DNA from: Zizania palustris
Taxonomy: Eukaryota > Streptophyta > Magnoliopsida > Poales > Poaceae
Direction: 5' to 3'
Length of the DNA: 64,000 nt
NCBI GenBank assembly: GCA_019279435.1
Contig: JAAALK010000285.1
Span: 64,838,865-64,902,864, forward strand
Part shown: positions 1-9,984 of the stretch, one piece after another
Layout: each line of letters starts with the position of its first letter
Numbering within the stretch: the stretch's first letter is position 1
Translations under genes and position numbers: made by a program
The notes under the pieces: generated by a model
Database searches by the model: none
Told to the model about the DNA's origin: nothing
The model's input: the letters and a program-made list of their open reading frames with translations, nothing else

Positions 1-1
1 T

Positions 2-2844
2 GCTGGCCAGATTACTGATCATGGTTGTCGTATCATTCTTGATTCTGATTCTTGTTCTGTTCAGGATCGTCGCATCGGGGCCCTAGTTGGTTCTGGCCAT
101 CGGCTCCATGATCCTCCTCGCCTCTGGGAGCTTGACTGGCTACATCTTCCTCCCATTTCTACTTCGTGCTATTCGACTCTTACTGTTGATGCTACTCCTT
201 TTGTCGTCTCCACCTCCATTAGCTTTGCTCAGTGGCATCATCGTCTAGGTCACATGTATGGGTCCCGTTTGTCATCTCTTGTTACTAGTGGAGTTTGTGG
301 GAAGGTTTCTGGTGATACCTCCCTCTCTTGTATGGGTTGTAGACTTGGCAAGCAGATACAACTTCCGTATTCTGCTAGTCAGACAGTGTCCACTAGACCT
401 TTTGATCTCATTCACTCTGATGTATGGGGCCCTGCTCCCTTCGTTTCGAAAGGGGGACATCGATATTATGTGATCTTTATTGATGATTTCTCTCGTTTCA
501 CATGGATATATTTCTTGGAGTCTCGTGCTCAGGTGCGTACTGCTTATCAGGCCTTTGCTACGATGGTTCGCATTCAGTTTGACTCTTCCATTTGTGTTTT
601 TCGTGCTGACTCTGCTGGCGAGTATCTATCTCGTTCTCTTTGTCAGTTTCTTTCTGAGCAGGGCACTCTTCCTCAGTATTCGTGCACTGGTGCCCATGCT
701 CAAAATGGTGTGGCCGAGCGTAAGCATCGTCACCTTCTTGAGACTGCTCGGGCACTATTACTTGCCTCCTCTGTTCCTCCTCAGTTTTGGGCTGAAGCTG
801 TATCTACTGTTGTTTACCTTGTAAACATTCAGTCATCTATCACTCTTCATGGTGTCACTCCACTTGAGCGTCTCTTTGGTCGACCGCCTCAGTATAGCCA
901 CCTTCGTTCCTTTTGTTGTGTTGCCTTTGTTCTTCTCCAGCCTCGTGAGAGGACAAAGCTATCGGCACAGTCGGTCCGGTGTGTCTTCCTTGGGTATGAC
1001 TCCGAGCGTAAGGGATGTCGTTGTTTGGATCCGGTTGCTCGTCGCATTCGGGTTTCCCGTGATGATACCTTTGATGAGTCTCGTCCTTTTTCTCCGATGC
1101 TCCCTCCTCTTATGAGTCGATTGATTTTCTTGACTTAGTTTGGCCTTCGTCTGACTCCTCGTCATCATCCTCTCCTCCTTGTTCTTCACCACCTCCTTCT
1201 CCACCACTACCTCCACGTCCTCCCATTCTCTATCACTATACTCGTCGTCCGCTTCCTTCACCACCTTTCACCTCTTCTTCCCCTGTGCCTCATGAGTCTT
1301 CATACTCTGCACTCTCTCTTTCTGAGCCTTCCACATATCGAGATGCTATTGCTCATCCTGAGTAGCAGTTTGCTATGGCTGAGGAGATTGCTGCTCTTGA
1401 GCGTACCCGCACTTGGGATCTTGTTCCTCGTCCTCCTTCTGTTGTTCTGATCTCGTGCAAGTGGGTCTACAAGATTAAGACTCGCTCTGATGGCTCTCTT
1501 GAGCGCTATAAAGCGTGTCTTGTTGCTCGTGGTTTTCAGCAGGAGTATGGTTGTGACTATGAGGAGACCTTTGCTCCTGTTGCGCATAGGACCACCGTTC
1601 ATACTCTTATTGCAGTGGCCTCTATTCGCCGGTGGACTATCTCTCAGCTTGATGTGAAGAATGCATTTCTTCACGGCGAGCTGCATGAGGTCTATATGCA
1701 TCCACCTCCTGGCTATCCTGTTCCCGATGGCCATGTCTGTCGTCTCTGTCGTTCTCTCTATAGCCTCAAGCAAGCCCCTCGTGCTTGGTTTGAGTGTTTC
1801 ACCTTGGTTGTCACTACCGCTGGTTTTGTTGCTAGTCAGCATGATCCTGCTCTTTTCGTTCACACTTCCCCCCGTGGTCGTACCCTTATTCTTCTCTATG
1901 TGGATGATATGCTCATCACGGGGGATGATTCTAAGTATATTGCCTTTGTTAAGGCTCGTCTCAGTGAGTACTTTCACATGTCCGACTTGGGTCCTCTTCG
2001 CTATTTTCTTGGGGTTGAGGTCACATCCACACCTGACGGCTACTACCTCTCCCAAAGGAAGTACATTCATGATCTTCTTGGTCGTGCGGGTCTTACTAAT
2101 CACCGCTCTGTGGACACTCCTATGGAACTTCACACTCGTCTTCGTGCCACCGACGGTGTTCCTCTTGAGGATCCCACTCGCTATCGTCACCTCGTCGGTA
2201 GTCTTGTCTATCTTGGCATCACTTGTCTTGACATTTCTTATGTCGTTCACATCCTAAGTCAGTTCATGTCCACTCCCACTAGTGTCCACTACAGTCATCT
2301 CCTTCGCGTCCTTCGATACCTTCGTGGCACTATCGACCAACATTAGTTTTTCTCTAGTTTTAGCTCCCTTCAGCTCCATGCTTACTCTGATGCTACTTGG
2401 GGTTCTGATCCTTCAGACTTCAAGTCCCTCTCTGCTTATTGTGTCTTCCTCGGTTCCTCCTTGATTGCCTGGAAGACCAAGAAGCAGACTGTTGTTTCTC
2501 ACTCTAGTGCTGAGGCTGAGCTGCGTGCTTTAGCTTGTATGACTGCTGAGGTGACTTGGCTACGGTGGCTCTTGGCTGAGTTTGGTGTTGCTCTCTCCTC
2601 CCCTACGCCTGTGCACTGTGACAGTACCGGTGCTATCAGTATTGCTCAGGACCCGTTGAAGCATGAGCTCACCAAACATGTTGGAATTGATTGCTTCTAT
2701 GTTAGGTCGGCTGTCCAGAACAAGATAGTTGCTCTTCAGTATGTTCCCTCGGAGATTCAGCTTGCCGACTTGCTTACCAAGGCCCATACTCGAGCTCAGC
2801 ATTGTTTTCTTCTTTCCAAGCTCAATGTCGTTGATCCATCTTGA
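2..2844 (+). pseudogene. copia pol: integrase, reverse transcriptase, RNase H (broken)
   Basis: An open frame runs from base 2 to the stop at 1138. It holds a GAG-pre-integrase motif (WHHRLGH near 231-251, later CMGCRLGKQ) and an integrase core with Asp in HSDVWGP, Asp in RADSAGEY and Glu in NGVAERKH. The reading then continues in frame 1 after a frameshift near 1100, through a proline/serine linker, a TAG at 1363-1365, and an RVT_2 reverse transcriptase (1375-2346) with motif LLYVDDM. A stop at 2344-2346 separates it from the RNase H part (SHSSAEAELRAL), which ends with TGA at 2842-2844. Two in-frame stops and one frameshift make it non-functional. Confidence 0.9.
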
Positions 2845-2857
2845 GCTTGAGGGGGGG
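2845..2857 (+). promoter_or_regulatory. polypurine tract of copia element
   Basis: GCTTGAGGGGGGG lies immediately after the pol stop and immediately before the LTR start TGTTAG. This is the expected place for the plus-strand primer of reverse transcription. Confidence 0.8.
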
Positions 2858-2993
2858 TGTTAGAGATATACTATATAGTATAAGGGCTTATTTGTAAAGC
2901 TTTCCTTCTCTTGTACTATTGCCCTTTGGGCCCTTCTCTTGTACATATTTGCCCTTTGGGCCCTTTGGAAGGGATTGCAGCCAATTCATCACA
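2858..2993 (+). mobile_element. short 3' LTR of copia element
   Basis: It begins TGTTAGAGATATAC after the polypurine tract and most plausibly ends ...CATCACA (TG...CA ends), giving 136 bp. It contains two copies of TTTGCCCTTTGGGCCCTT-like sequence. The right border is inferred from the CA end only, since the partner LTR is outside the window. Confidence 0.6.
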
Positions 2994-3054
2994 ATGTTAA
3001 CCTACTTTCAAATTGCAAATGAACGTCTCAAATTAATGTGCATGGTTTTCTCAG

Positions 3055-3785
3055 GCTGCTGCATACTATTTCCACGGTTTGATTCTTGATGAGGGTGGCA
3101 CAGAGAAATCTCATGGAATGGCAATAGCTGCCTTGCAAACTTCAGAAGAATTTCTGAAAGAAAGCAAAAGGACTTCTGAAGCCTTCCATGCAACTCCTCC
3201 AACATCAAGGCAAGACATTTTACCCTTTTATTATTCACCAGTCACTACATATTGAGCATTTATTTCTTCAATTTTTAGCATGTTTTACTCTCAGCATAAA
3301 ACATTTACCAAGAAGATGGTAAACATTAATCCTAAAGATATAAATTGATACTCAGTAAACTGTTTAAGGAATAACTATTTCTGCACAGTGCACTAATCCA
3401 TTCTAAAGCATGGAAACTGAAGTCAATACCTGTAACTTTGCAGGTGCCCCACTCCTTTCGGAACAGCTAAATACATGCTTGACAAGATTCCAAAAGATGT
3501 TTCAAGTAAGGTCAGGATCAACCAAGACCTGTATAGTCAAGAAAGGTAAGAATTTAATTACGTAGTATGCGTACAACAAAATTTCTTGTAACATTAACAG
3601 TACTATAAGGTGATCGTCCAGGGAATTGTGAACCCCAAGAAGTAATGTGTTATTTGTTCTGGGGAATCTGTAGGGTCATCGGAACACCACCTCCGTTGCC
3701 GGATTTCGTGTTGGCTCTAAAACCTGACGACTATGATCTCCCTCCATTAGATCCACTTTGGAACAAAGAAGACGGCCATCAGTAA
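3055..3785 (+). CDS. BRO1-domain endosomal-targeting protein, last three exons (partial)
   Basis: Three exons join in frame: 3055-3209, 3444-3545 and 3674-3785, stop TAA at 3783-3785. They give a 122-residue C-terminus containing AAYYFHGLILDEGG, CPTPFGTAKYMLDKIP and GTPPPLPDFVLALKPDDYDL. This resembles the C-terminal part of plant BRO1-like proteins (relatives of yeast Bro1 and ALIX, which act with ESCRT at endosomes). Acceptors are TCAG, GCAG and GTAG. The first intron uses a GC donor (AAG|GCAAGA); the second uses GT (AAG|GTAAG). Upstream exons are not in the window because a copia element occupies the 5' side. I recognise the family from memory of the C-terminus only, so the subfamily is uncertain. 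Confidence 0.78.
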
Positions 3786-4730
3786 CAGTATATTCAGCAA
3801 GAATGTTTTCTGACGAAAGGTTCAAGCTCTGCTCTGCCATGTCGAAGCCAGACGTGGTACAAACGAAGTGACAAAGTTTGCCGCAACACATTGTGATGTC
3901 GGCAAAATTCAAGCAAATTTTAAACAAGGCCTGGAGATAATCTCAAGCGCATTGTACAGGCGAATGTCTGACAAAGGAAATCCTTTGCCAAAAATTTTCC
4001 AATCATTCAAAAGAGGACCTCATGGATCGTTTTTGCTCAGGATTCCTTTCGTTTTGATCTTCTACTGCCAGAACTATCATATTTGATCATGCTTTGGCGA
4101 CAATATCATTAAACAGTTTCGAGTGCTGTGAGATGTGAGCGGGCATAACGAAACTTGCGGCACTCGATACATTCAAAAGCCTTTATGTGCTGGTCTACAT
4201 TTCGTCATGATATTTGGCAGGCTTATACTATGCCTTTGACTACAATTTACAAGCTCCAAATTATTAAAACCCCACTGTTTTATTATATTTACTAATAATC
4301 CTTAAATAATAGCTGTTTACATGAATTCTACTCTTGAGCCCTAAGGCCACCATTTGGTGCTCTAGATCCAGAGTTTTTTTGGAGTTGACTAAACCTAGAA
4401 AAAAAATGCTGGATCTAGAGCTAATATATTTAGTTGAATAACCTGTTTTTTATTTTAAACTAAAAAAAATTATTTTATTATATCATGTAAACCTTATTCT
4501 TGTAGTTTAAGCCGTACAAACAGTTACTAAGTTTGTCTCCTATATGCCATCGAGTTTGGAAATATCCCTAAACATCACACTCCACATCAAAAGTCGTCAA
4601 ACCTATTACTACCTGGAAAATGAATATATCCTTAAACTTAAAACATGGCACTACTTAACATGCCGAACTACCAAAACCTCAACTACCTAGAAGGCGAAGA
4701 ATTTTACAACTTTATAATTAAGAACAAAAA
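3786..4730 (+). other. 3' UTR and intergenic DNA after BRO1-like gene
   Basis: No supportable coding sequence. The first few hundred bases probably are the 3' UTR of the upstream gene; AATAAT and TTAAATAATAG near 4300 are weak poly(A) signal candidates. From about 4430 the DNA is AT-rich. The last five bases (AAAAA, 4726-4730) are the left target-site duplication of the next element. Confidence 0.5.
4359..4421. repeat. 13-bp perfect inverted repeat (stem-loop)
   Basis: GCTCTAGATCCAG at 4359-4371 is exactly complementary to CTGGATCTAGAGC at 4409-4421. The 37-base loop begins with a T run and ends with an A run that could extend the stem. It could be a small hairpin or a remnant of a tiny MITE; no target duplication is evident. 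Confidence 0.6.
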
Positions 4731-7700
4731 TGTAACACCCTGATTTACCAAATCGAAACATTAATGAATTTCCAAAGAAAAACAATAATAACAAGAGGTT
4801 CATCATGCAGGTTCATCATGCGACGGGCAATCATTTGTGGTACGCAGACCACATTATTACATAAGAGTAAAAATAAAATAAACAACAAAAATAAATAGCA
4901 TGACGAACGCCTTCTTCATGATCTTCTTCTTGACTGGGTCGCTACTCCAGACCATCCTCCTCGTAGTAAGCAACCTCTGAAGTGGGTGTCCAACGGGTAT
5001 AAGTATAAAAAGTACTCAACAAGCCACCGCGAATGCAATAGTAATGCAGGATAATAACAAAGGAAGGATAATGGCTAAAAGTGCTGAAAAAGTACATTTT
5101 TTAGTTATAGCATTTAATGTAGTCAAATTCAATCATGCGGAATATTAAACATGAACAATGTAATATCATCTAACTCGAGGAGTACTGTTTTCCCTCCTCG
5201 CTCAACAGTCCTTACATGTCAAAATCATCATGCACATTCATTAAAAGTAAAGTAACTGTGAGATGTCACGCAACCCGCCCTTGACCGTGGGCTCGGCTTT
5301 TTGAAAAGATTTAAGACTCTGATCAGAGGTGTACCACTGTACCCACAAGGCACGCACTCATCCCAAACACCAAAATGTAACGAGATGACCCATACCATGG
5401 GAACTCGTGTCAAAACCTCAGCATGAAATGCTCCAAGCGATAATCACCCGCTCTAGGTTTCGCCGGCGCGCCGGGCCGCATCCCGGCTAACGTCACACCC
5501 CCTTTTGCTCCACGTCGGTACAAGCCACCTGCAGGTGCTGCTTGACCCATCTCCAAGTGGTGCCTCAGATTGGAACACTCCATACCTTAATTAGGACTTA
5601 CCTACTAGACTTGTGGTTAGTACGAAAATGTATTGCAACTGATCCCGTAGACCGGTCCTTATAGTGCCCCGGGTGCTACCGACCAATGCCCTAGCTTGCA
5701 CCCGGAACCCACCATGCATACACTTAACCATAACTCTATCACCAATAGAATTCCAGAGATGAGAATAACGGGGATCATATAGTAGATTCCAAATCGCTAC
5801 GACTCATTTTTAACCTATAGCAATTGTGTCGATACATCGGATACTATCTACTAGTACTAATAATATGGTGACAAGGAGTTTAGGCTAGATAGCATGGCTT
5901 GGGTTGCACATCAAGGTCGGGGATCTAAATCAATATAATGTAGGGCTTTCGTTCGACTAATGCATGAATAACCCATGTGTTTTAGCGATAGTTTAAGAAA
6001 ACTAGGTTCAATATGCTCAAAAGATTAGTTTGGTGACTTGCCTTGTTCAGCGAAAGGTGACGGGGAACTTCCGGGTAATATTCTATCTCCTCGACAGCGT
6101 CGTAGTCTTCTCAATACGAATAAAATAAATGCAACATTCAATTAAACAATCCAAAATCACACAATAAGCACATGGGTTTTGATTGTGTTAAATTAAGGAA
6201 AATAAGTTATCAAGCTTCTGAAAAATATTATATGAATTTTTAAAATGAACTTCGATGGAGTTAGGAATTTTTTAAAAAGGAATAAAATTGTATTCTAATG
6301 TATTTTAAACTTCCAATTAATTAATAATAGAAAGTTCAGAATAAACCTATTGTTTCTATTACACCAATATGAAGAGGATAAAAGATAGATTTTTCTAAAA
6401 TTGAAATGGACACATTTTGAGTTTACCCTAAAGTGCATTTGAATACTTTATTAAATAAAGATAAAATACTCAAAGTAAACCTACTGATTTTATTGTACAA
6501 ACATGTAGAGAATAAAATTATGAATCTTCTGGAATTGAAATAGTTAAATTCGAAGTTAAAATGAGCAAGTTATGAATTTTCAAAGTTTAAATCAATTTCT
6601 GGATTTTTATTTAAACTGAAAACGGTCTCAGGTCCACGGTGAACCGGATCCACCGTGAACCCGCGCACTGTGTGCGTGGTCCGGCCCATCCTGGACCGTT
6701 GGATCTAGATCTAACGCTCGGAATCGAGGCGGGGGACGTTAAGTGGCGATCAACGGGCCACAACGCTCGATACCCCTTTGACCAGATGGACGCTCGGGAT
6801 TAAACCCCTCAGAGAATTAATCACTATCGTTCGATCGCGGTCGTGCGGCCAGAAATGAATCCAGCACGGCACGCGTCGGGAGGGGTAAAGTACCCTTCTT
6901 CCCCGACTCCGGCGGTGCGTCGGTGAGCGATTTCGGCGCCGACGAGGGCTACTCGGCCTAGCTAGGGCTAAAAACGGAGAGAAGGGGACTACGAGGAACA
7001 CGAAGGTACCATCGATGGTGGTGGCGGCGACCGGCGGCGAATAGGGGCAGCGCGGGCGTTTGGTCCATTCTCAACGCAATTGGGCATGCGGGCTAGACGC
7101 GGTGGAGGCCAAGGGTTTATATAGAGGTGCCGGCGAGGGCAAAGGGGGCGCAATCAGGGGAGTCCGAGAGTAAACATGGCTTTAACACTGGCGAGCTCGA
7201 GATGCATGGGGTTCATCGAACCTGGACACGATTCGGCTGGAATTGAAGGGGGGAAACGGTCGCCAGGGATCGGGCGACTTAACGCCAGGCTCAATTTGGG
7301 GGGAGGGGGTCGGGGGCAGCGGATTCGAGGGGAGTTAGGGCTTCGGCCGTCGAGGGGGGGGGGGATTTGGGGGCGGATCTCGCGGAGACGATGAGGTTGA
7401 CGAATGGGGGCCACAAGTCAGCGGGCGCGGGGCGAGGGCGTGGCAACGGGATGCGACTGACGGGTGGGGCCGAGGCATCGGGCACGCGCGCGGAGGGAGA
7501 GGGGGTGGCTGACGAGCGGGGCCCACCTGTCAGTGCGGGGCGCGGGGAGGGCATGGGTTGGGTCGGCTGGTTGGGGGAGAATGGGGGAGGGAGGCCCGTT
7601 ACTGTTTAAATCCTTTTCTGAATAAAAATAAATGCTGAAATTGGTTTAAATTATTTGGGTTGCTTCCATGAGTGATAAAAATTTGTAAAAATTCTCAAAG

Positions 7701-7880
7701 ATATATCTTGGCCTTGGGATCATATACAAAATTTTGTAGCCCCTGGTTTGGACATCTCCTCTAGGTTTTAGTTTATTTGAACATACATAGTGTTATAGAA
7801 ATTCCAAAAATAATCTTTTTCAGAAAAAATCTAATAAAAGATATTTTTATTTATTTGAAAATTTGGGGTGTTACAAAAAA
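4726..7880 (-). mobile_element. solo LTR of the RIRE3-like gypsy family, TSD AAAAA
   Basis: The LTR proper is 4731-7875 (3145 bp). Read on minus it starts TGTAACACCCCAAATTTTC and ends CAGGGTGTTACA, with 5-bp duplications AAAAA at 4726-4730 and 7876-7880. It is a divergent relative of the LTRs at 34750-41559, 34874-38261 and 47146-50560. Shared blocks include the GTCGCATGATGAACCTC segment, the GC-rich leader, an exon-like island (6042-6107) and the conserved terminal inverted ends TGTRACACC...GGTGYTACA. No internal domain is attached, so it arose by LTR-LTR recombination. Confidence 0.92.
7116..7123 (-). promoter_or_regulatory. TATA box of solo LTR
   Basis: TATATAAA on the minus strand, at the position equivalent to TATATAAA at 38881 and 47884 in the related LTRs. 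Confidence 0.6.
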
Positions 7881-8280
7881 TCATGTAACCAATCACATAT
7901 ACAAATGGTTCCATTATCTAAATAAATATGGTTAGCTTAAGAATGCGTCAGAATAAATCAGCCATTCATGAGTCCATAGCCCATCCAAATGGAATGCCAT
8001 TAAAACTGAAGTAAAATATTCCATGATATATGGAGAATGCTTATGCCCGGGCGTCTGAAGCAAAGGTTTTATCGGACGCTCGCGGCTCCTCGCGGAAACT
8101 GGCTCTGAAGTTCGGTTCAAAAGCAAATTGAAATAAAATTTAGTTAGTTTTATAATTTAATCAACATAAAATTAATTATATAATATTAAAATCAATTAAA
8201 TAAATAATATTAAAATTAATTAAAAATATGAAATATATTTTATTTGTTAAACATATAGTTGTAGAATATGATAATGTTTT

Positions 8281-9060
8281 ATATGTGAGGGTAAAATGTT
8301 TCCCTCTTTCATTTTAAATGTTTCGCCCTTTTATTTCAAATGTTTCACCCTTGAGCCTTTTATTTCAAATGTTTTTCACTTCTTTTATTTTGAATGTTTC
8401 ACCTATTAAAGATGAATGTTTCATCAATGCAAGATAAATGTTTCACTGTTATAGTAGTTGAAAATCAATATTCATATGTGAGAGCAAAATATTTCACCAT
8501 TTTATTTTAAATGTTTCATTCTTTTATTTTAAATATTTTTCACTCTTTCCTATTGAAGACGATTGTTTCACCGGTTGAAGTTGAATATTTCAACAGTTTA
8601 AGATAAATATTTCATCACTTGTTACAGTAGTTAGAACTCAACGTTTTTACATGAGAGCAAAATATTTTACTCTTTTATTTTAAATATTTCACCTTTTTTA
8701 TTTCAAATGTTTTTCATTCTTTTTATTTTGAATGTTTCACTGGTTAAATATGAATGTTTCAATAATTAAAGATAAATGTTTCACCTATTACAGTAGATGA
8801 AACCCAATGTTCCATACGTGAGAACAAAATGTTTCGCACTTTTTATTTTAAATGTTTCACCCTTTTATTTGAAATATTTCATACTTTTATTTCAAATATT
8901 TTTCATCTTTTTATTTCAAATGTTTCACCTATTAAAGATAAATATTTTATCAGTTAAAGATGAAGATAAATATTTCACCTACTCAAGATAAATGTTTCAA
9001 TAGTTCAAGATAAAGGTTTCACCTTTTTTATTAAAAATGTTTCACTAAAATTTCAAAGTG
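8281..9060. repeat. AT-rich minisatellite based on TGTTTCACC, with higher-order period
   Basis: Dozens of variants of AAATGTTTCACC alternate with CTTTTATTTCAAA over about 780 bp. A higher-order unit begins with YATGTGAGAGCAAAATNTTTC at 8281, about 8474, about 8648 and about 8814, so the long unit is roughly 165-195 bp and occurs four times with decay. It lies entirely inside the Mutator-like element. Confidence 0.8.
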
Positions 9061-9093
9061 AAACAGTTGAAACATCAAATTGCATTATTGAGG

Positions 9094-9400
9094 AATCGTT
9101 TGGATGACAAGAGCTAAAATTTAGACCTAACCCGTCACATCGGAAGTTTAGATTCTAATTAGGACTAAACATGAATTAATTAAAAATTAATTGTAGAACC
9201 CTAAAGCTAATTCACGGGACGAATCTATTAAGCCTAATTAATTCATCATTAACTCATGTTTCCTGCAACATCACATTATCAAATTACGAAGTAATTAGAT
9301 TTAATAGATTGATTAACTTAAAGGTTCTACCATTAGTTTTTTAATTAATTCATGTCTAATCATTCTAATTGACATCTCTAATTAACATCCGATGTGAAGG
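9094..9400. mobile_element. MITE-like element nested in the Mutator-like element
   Basis: The segment opens near CGTTTGGATGACAAGAGC and contains CACATCGG near the left and CCGATGTG near the right as an inverted pair. Between them are blocks such as GGGACGAATCTATTAAGCC and TGCAACATCACATTATC. These match, from memory, a very common dispersed grass MITE family. Exact borders and superfamily are not determined. Confidence 0.5.
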
Positions 9401-9470
9401 AGCATTAAACATGCGTTCGGAAATCAGTGCTCCGTCAGACGTCCGGCTCGTAGACGCGTCCATGATATAT

Positions 9471-9984
9471 TGTAGGATGGTCAAATACAGTACACAGCAG
9501 TAAATCGAAACAAAATTGGCTGCTTTCAGTGAATTATTCATTTCCATAAACATCGAAAAGGCCTTACTATTTGCTTGCTGTTGATAGGGAAAAAAGAAAA
9601 TGAAGTAAAAAACTTATGATAAATTTAACCTTGGACAATAATGGAAATAATGTTTTATACAAAATTCTCATCAAAACCTTAAAATCAGCTTCAGTAATTG
9701 TTATCAATCATCGTACCAACAATACAAATTTCCATACAAGATACTTGTCATCTCTTTAACAAAAGCCTCATAACAAAAGAGACAGTCTTCAATTCTTTTT
9801 TTCATAGCAGCCAATAATCTATCTTGGAACACAGTTGTAACAAGGATGAGAGGGTATTGGAATAATTGAGGACGCCTATGTGGTTGCCTGTTCTTCAATC
9901 ATTCACCAGATGCATATAGAATCATGGTGTTGGAAGTTCAGTTCTAAGATATTTCTTTTGTTAAATGGTGTATCTTCATGTCTT
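9471..9984. other. intergenic DNA and likely 3' UTR of carrier gene
   Basis: AT-rich sequence with no supportable ORF. The right-hand part probably is the 3' UTR of the minus-strand carrier gene, whose stop codon is at 9985-9987. Confidence 0.5.

Larger units (their letters stand above)
1..2993 (+). mobile_element. Ty1/copia LTR retrotransposon, 3' part (5' end outside window)
   Basis: The window opens inside the pol gene of a copia element and runs through its polypurine tract and a short 3' LTR. The domain order GAG-pre-integrase, integrase, reverse transcriptase, RNase H is diagnostic of Ty1/copia. The element lies directly upstream of the last exons of a host gene on the same strand, so it probably sits in one of that gene's introns. 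The 5' LTR is not in the window, so the TSD and the age cannot be read. Confidence 0.88.
8020..9470. mobile_element. non-autonomous Mutator-like DNA element (candidate)
   Basis: A 12-bp direct repeat TCCATGATATAT flanks the unit (8020-8031 and 9459-9470), fitting a 9-12 bp MULE target duplication. The ends are imperfect inverted repeats: left GCCCGGGCGTCTGA and, read inward from the right end, GCCGGACGTCTGACGGAGC, each followed about 20 bases later by a GGACGC or GAACGC block. There is no transposase. The interior is AT-rich, holding a minisatellite and a second MITE. The superfamily is inferred from TSD length and TIR style, not from a transposase. Confidence 0.6.

Noticed and set aside
3868..4086. 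72-aa plus-strand frame after the BRO1-like stop codon
   Set aside because: Located in the likely 3' UTR; no domain and no coding bias.
8281..9060. Regular repeat array that might suggest CRISPR
   Set aside because: Units are degenerate, AT-rich, without unique spacers of constant length, in a plant nuclear context; it is a minisatellite.
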